From Oscillospiraceae bacterium (GTDB lineage Bacteria > Bacillota > Clostridia > Oscillospirales > Acutalibacteraceae), in the NCBI GenBank assembly GCA_015066175.1, contig SVOW01000001.1, positions 248,001-312,000 on the forward strand: DNA of 64,000 bases, written 5' to 3'. The notes under the pieces are model-generated. The model made no database searches, was not told where the DNA came from, and saw only the letters and a program-made list of their open reading frames with translations. Position numbers and translations under genes: made by a program. Below, in pieces: positions 61,906 through 64,000 of the stretch (its first letter is position 1; each line of letters begins with the position of its first letter).

Positions 61906-63312
61906 ATGAGTAAAAAACCGAATGTTTTATTTATTGTTACAGATGACCAGCGTTTTGATACAATTCATGCTCTGGGTAACAATGAAATTATTACACCTAA
62001 CCTTGACAAGCTTGCCATGCGTGGCACATCTTTTGTGCGTGCACATATTGCAGGCGGCACCTGCGGTGCAGTGTGTATGCCGAGCCGTGCCATGATTTTA
62101 TCAGGAAGAAACCCCTTCCATCTTGAAGAATTGGGCGGCAACATTCCCGAAGAGCATAAAACACTTGCCGAAACTTTTAAAAGTAACGGCTACGAAACAA
62201 TTGGTCTGGGAAAATGGCACAACGGTTGCCCTGCTTATGCACGCAGTTTCACTCAGGGGGCTAAAATTTTCTTCGGCGGAATGTGGGACCATTGGAATGT
62301 GCCTACCTGCCGTTTTGACCCTACAGGAAAATACGATAACGTGATTAACTTTGTGGTGGATTTTTACAGCGATAACCACCCACAGGAGCAGCACTGTGAT
62401 GAATTTGACCCGGGCAAACATTCAAGCACGCTACTTACTGATTCAGCTATTGAATTGCTTAAGAAAAACGCAGATAAAGAAAACCCTTTCTTTATGTATC
62501 TTGCTTTTCTTGCACCCCACGACCCACGCACAATGCCTGACAGTTTCCGTAAAATGTATGACCATGAAAAAATTACATTACCGCCAAATTTTCAGGAAAT
62601 TATCGATACAAATTATCCCCTTATGGTGCATCGTGATGAGCACCTTGCCGCATATCCACGCGATGAAAAAGAAATCAGACGCCACATTGCAGAATATTTC
62701 GCAATGATAACTCATCTTGACTACGAAGTCGGAAGGCTTCTTGATGCACTGAAAGAATCAGGCGAAGAAGATAACACAATTATCGTTTTCACAGGTGACA
62801 ACGGTCTTGCAGTTGGTCAGCACGGCTGGCTCGGCAAAGAAGATATTTACGAGCACGGCGTGCGTATTCCACTTATTATGGCAGGACCGGGAATTGCAGA
62901 AAATAAAAGAAATGACGCTTATGTTTACCTTTACGATATTTTCCCCACACTCTGCGAAAAAGCAGGAATAGATGTGCCGTCATCTGTTGACGGAAAAAGC
63001 TTTGCGCATCTTCTTGACGGTGAGCACGGTGAAAAATTCCGCGATGAACTTTATCTGATTTTCGATAAATTTGTACGCGGTGTGAAAGACGAAAACTACA
63101 AGCTTATCGAATACCGTAACGGAGACGAAGAAGAAGACAAATGGACTTTCCTTTACGATATAAAAAATGACCTTTGGGAAACAAACAACCTTGCCGATGA
63201 CGAGAATTACCGAGACAAGGTAAAGGAAATGAGAGAAAAAATTCTCAAACACAGGGATGAATGGGAAGAACAATCTCACCCCTGGGGAATTGATTTCTGG
63301 GAAAGATTCTGA
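61906..63312 (+). CDS. Type I sulfatase, Cys-type
   Basis: Formylglycine-dependent sulfatase, 468 aa. It starts KPNVLFIVTDDQRFDTI (metal Asp pair), has the catalytic motif CMPSR with Cys57 to be converted to formylglycine, LGKWH, APHDPR, the second metal site IVFTGDNG, and LGKEDIYEHGVRIP. As no signal peptide is visible it should act inside the cell on imported sulfated sugars. It needs an anaerobic sulfatase-maturating enzyme, which is not in the window. The ATG at 61906 has AGGTGG; the longer frame is less likely. Confidence 0.92.
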   Translation: MSKKPNVLFIVTDDQRFDTIHALGNNEIITPNLDKLAMRGTSFVRAHIAGGTCGAVCMPSRAMILSGRNPFHLEELGGNIPEEHKTLAETFKSNGYETIGLGKWHNGCPAYARSFTQGAKIFFGGMWDHWNVPTCRFDPTGKYDNVINFVVDFYSDNHPQEQHCDEFDPGKHSSTLLTDSAIELLKKNADKENPFFMYLAFLAPHDPRTMPDSFRKMYDHEKITLPPNFQEIIDTNYPLMVHRDEHLAAYPRDEKEIRRHIAEYFAMITHLDYEVGRLLDALKESGEEDNTIIVFTGDNGLAVGQHGWLGKEDIYEHGVRIPLIMAGPGIAENKRNDAYVYLYDIFPTLCEKAGIDVPSSVDGKSFAHLLDGEHGEKFRDELYLIFDKFVRGVKDENYKLIEYRNGDEEEDKWTFLYDIKNDLWETNNLADDENYRDKVKEMREKILKHRDEWEEQSHPWGIDFWERF

Positions 63313-63341
63313 AAAAACACAATACATAATCAGGTGATATT

Positions 63342-64000
63342 ATGCTTATTAAAATAGTTACGTTTCTTTCATCAATAATTCTGCTTTTCACATCATCATT
63401 TGCTTTGCCTGAAAAAAGCAATGTGATTGTTGAAACACTTTCTGACCTGAGCGAATTCAGATCAGCAGATGAACTGAACGGTGCAAACGGCACAAGATTT
63501 TACATTCATCGACCAAAGGCAGAAAAAATGACAGTTGTGAACGCTTCCGATTTCGGTCTTTCTGAAGAAAACGAAGATAATTTTTCTGCATTCCAATCAG
63601 CTCTTGACTATTGTTCACAGCATCCGCAGACAAAACTTGTTATTAACAAAGGAACATATTATTTCAGAAGCATCAACGGTCTTGACGCCAACAACTGCAC
63701 AGATTTGCTGATCGAAGGAAACGATGCAACATTTATTTTTTCTGAAACAGGTTACAGATTTTTCATAAGAAACAGCGATTGTGTTGAAATCCGCAACCTT
63801 AATTTTGACTGGAATTGGGAAGAAAGTCCCCTTGCATCTGTTGTTACTATTCAGAATAATAATGCCGACAGCAATACAATTGAACTTGTTTTCAGAAATG
63901 CCGAATACTGCAACGAAAACTGCCGTTTTATGGCAATTACACAATGCGACCCTGAAACATTCACTTTCGGTGCAAAGCTTTCATCAAAAGAAAACTATCT
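63342..64000 (+). CDS. Secreted right-handed beta-helix protein (cut by right edge)
   Basis: The first 219 codons of an exported protein. A signal peptide (LLFTSSFALPE) is followed by a beta-helix start: DNFSAFQSALDYCSQHPQTKL, NKGTYYF, NCTDLLIEGNDATFIFSE, NSDCVEIRNLNFDWN. This pattern resembles pectate-lyase-superfamily and GH28/GH110-like alpha-galactosidase proteins; the catalytic part is not in the window. RBS AGGTGA. It lies 29 bp after the sulfatase, so they probably share an operon for sulfated glycan breakdown. Confidence 0.75.
   Translation, partial: MLIKIVTFLSSIILLFTSSFALPEKSNVIVETLSDLSEFRSADELNGANGTRFYIHRPKAEKMTVVNASDFGLSEENEDNFSAFQSALDYCSQHPQTKLVINKGTYYFRSINGLDANNCTDLLIEGNDATFIFSETGYRFFIRNSDCVEIRNLNFDWNWEESPLASVVTIQNNNADSNTIELVFRNAEYCNENCRFMAITQCDPETFTFGAKLSSKENY

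Noticed and set aside
1-64000. tRNA, rRNA, insertion sequences, prophage genes
   Set aside because: None were recognised by eye; a short tRNA could be missed without a covariance search.

Overview
The window looks like the chromosome of an anaerobic Gram-positive gut or rumen Clostridia, most likely Oscillospiraceae/Ruminococcaceae. I base this on low G+C, strong Shine-Dalgarno sites, near-consensus promoters with 17-bp spacers, two tRNA-sensing T-box leaders, a meso-DAP type MurE, IreB, a DUF4317 protein, many secreted glycan enzymes, and intergenic repeats of the kind common in this group. No rRNA, tRNA, CRISPR array, phage or insertion sequence was seen.

Layout. 1-5.6 kb: the end of a small HExxH protein, then leftward genes for a secreted GH36-like alpha-galactosidase, a lipoprotein, a ceramidase-like hydrolase and a SLOG-fold protein. 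5.6-19.9 kb: a leftward division and cell wall (dcw) cluster, mraZ-rsmH-ftsL-pbp-murE-murF-mraY-ftsW-murG-murA-divIB, with ftsZ on its own promoter. The mraZ promoter has perfect -35 and -10 hexamers. murC, murD, murB and ftsA are not in the cluster. 20.3-24.7 kb: a secreted purple-acid-phosphatase-like enzyme, a nucleoside hydrolase and a secreted lipase-like protein. 24.8-29.1 kb (rightward): a metal ABC transporter behind a palindromic operator, an alkaline phosphatase and a phosphoribosyltransferase. 29.4-38.8 kb (leftward): a small unknown protein, ireB, pheST with a Phe T-box, an EamA exporter, and potABCD. 39-49.4 kb: an accessory region with GH29 fucosidase, a large repeat island, a DUF6056-like membrane protein, a GH71/99-like protein, a beta-helix protein, an acyltransferase, a GH43-like enzyme, a PuuD-like hydrolase and a GDPD. 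49.6-58.6 kb: an old-yellow-enzyme reductase, a Cys-rich membrane protein, a Leu-type T-box operon (LeuA-like protein plus a TIM barrel/acyl-CoA ligase fusion) and ilvE. 58.7-64 kb: a YD-repeat-like membrane protein, DUF4317, a metallophosphoesterase, a sulfatase and a beta-helix protein cut by the right edge.

Two things stand out. First, a T-box reading a Leu codon (CUC) controls an isopropylmalate-synthase-like protein that has lost all its recognisable metal ligands but keeps the C-terminal regulatory domain, followed 3 bases later by an unusual fusion of a sugar-isomerase-type TIM barrel with an acyl-CoA synthetase. This may be an undescribed leucine-responsive acyl-CoA pathway. Second, four intergenic islands are built from hairpin cassettes separated by a 12-bp palindrome, AAATTATAATTT. 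Cassettes recur in different order and orientation (one inverted pair matches at 62 of 63 bases), which points to a modular and probably mobile repeat system.
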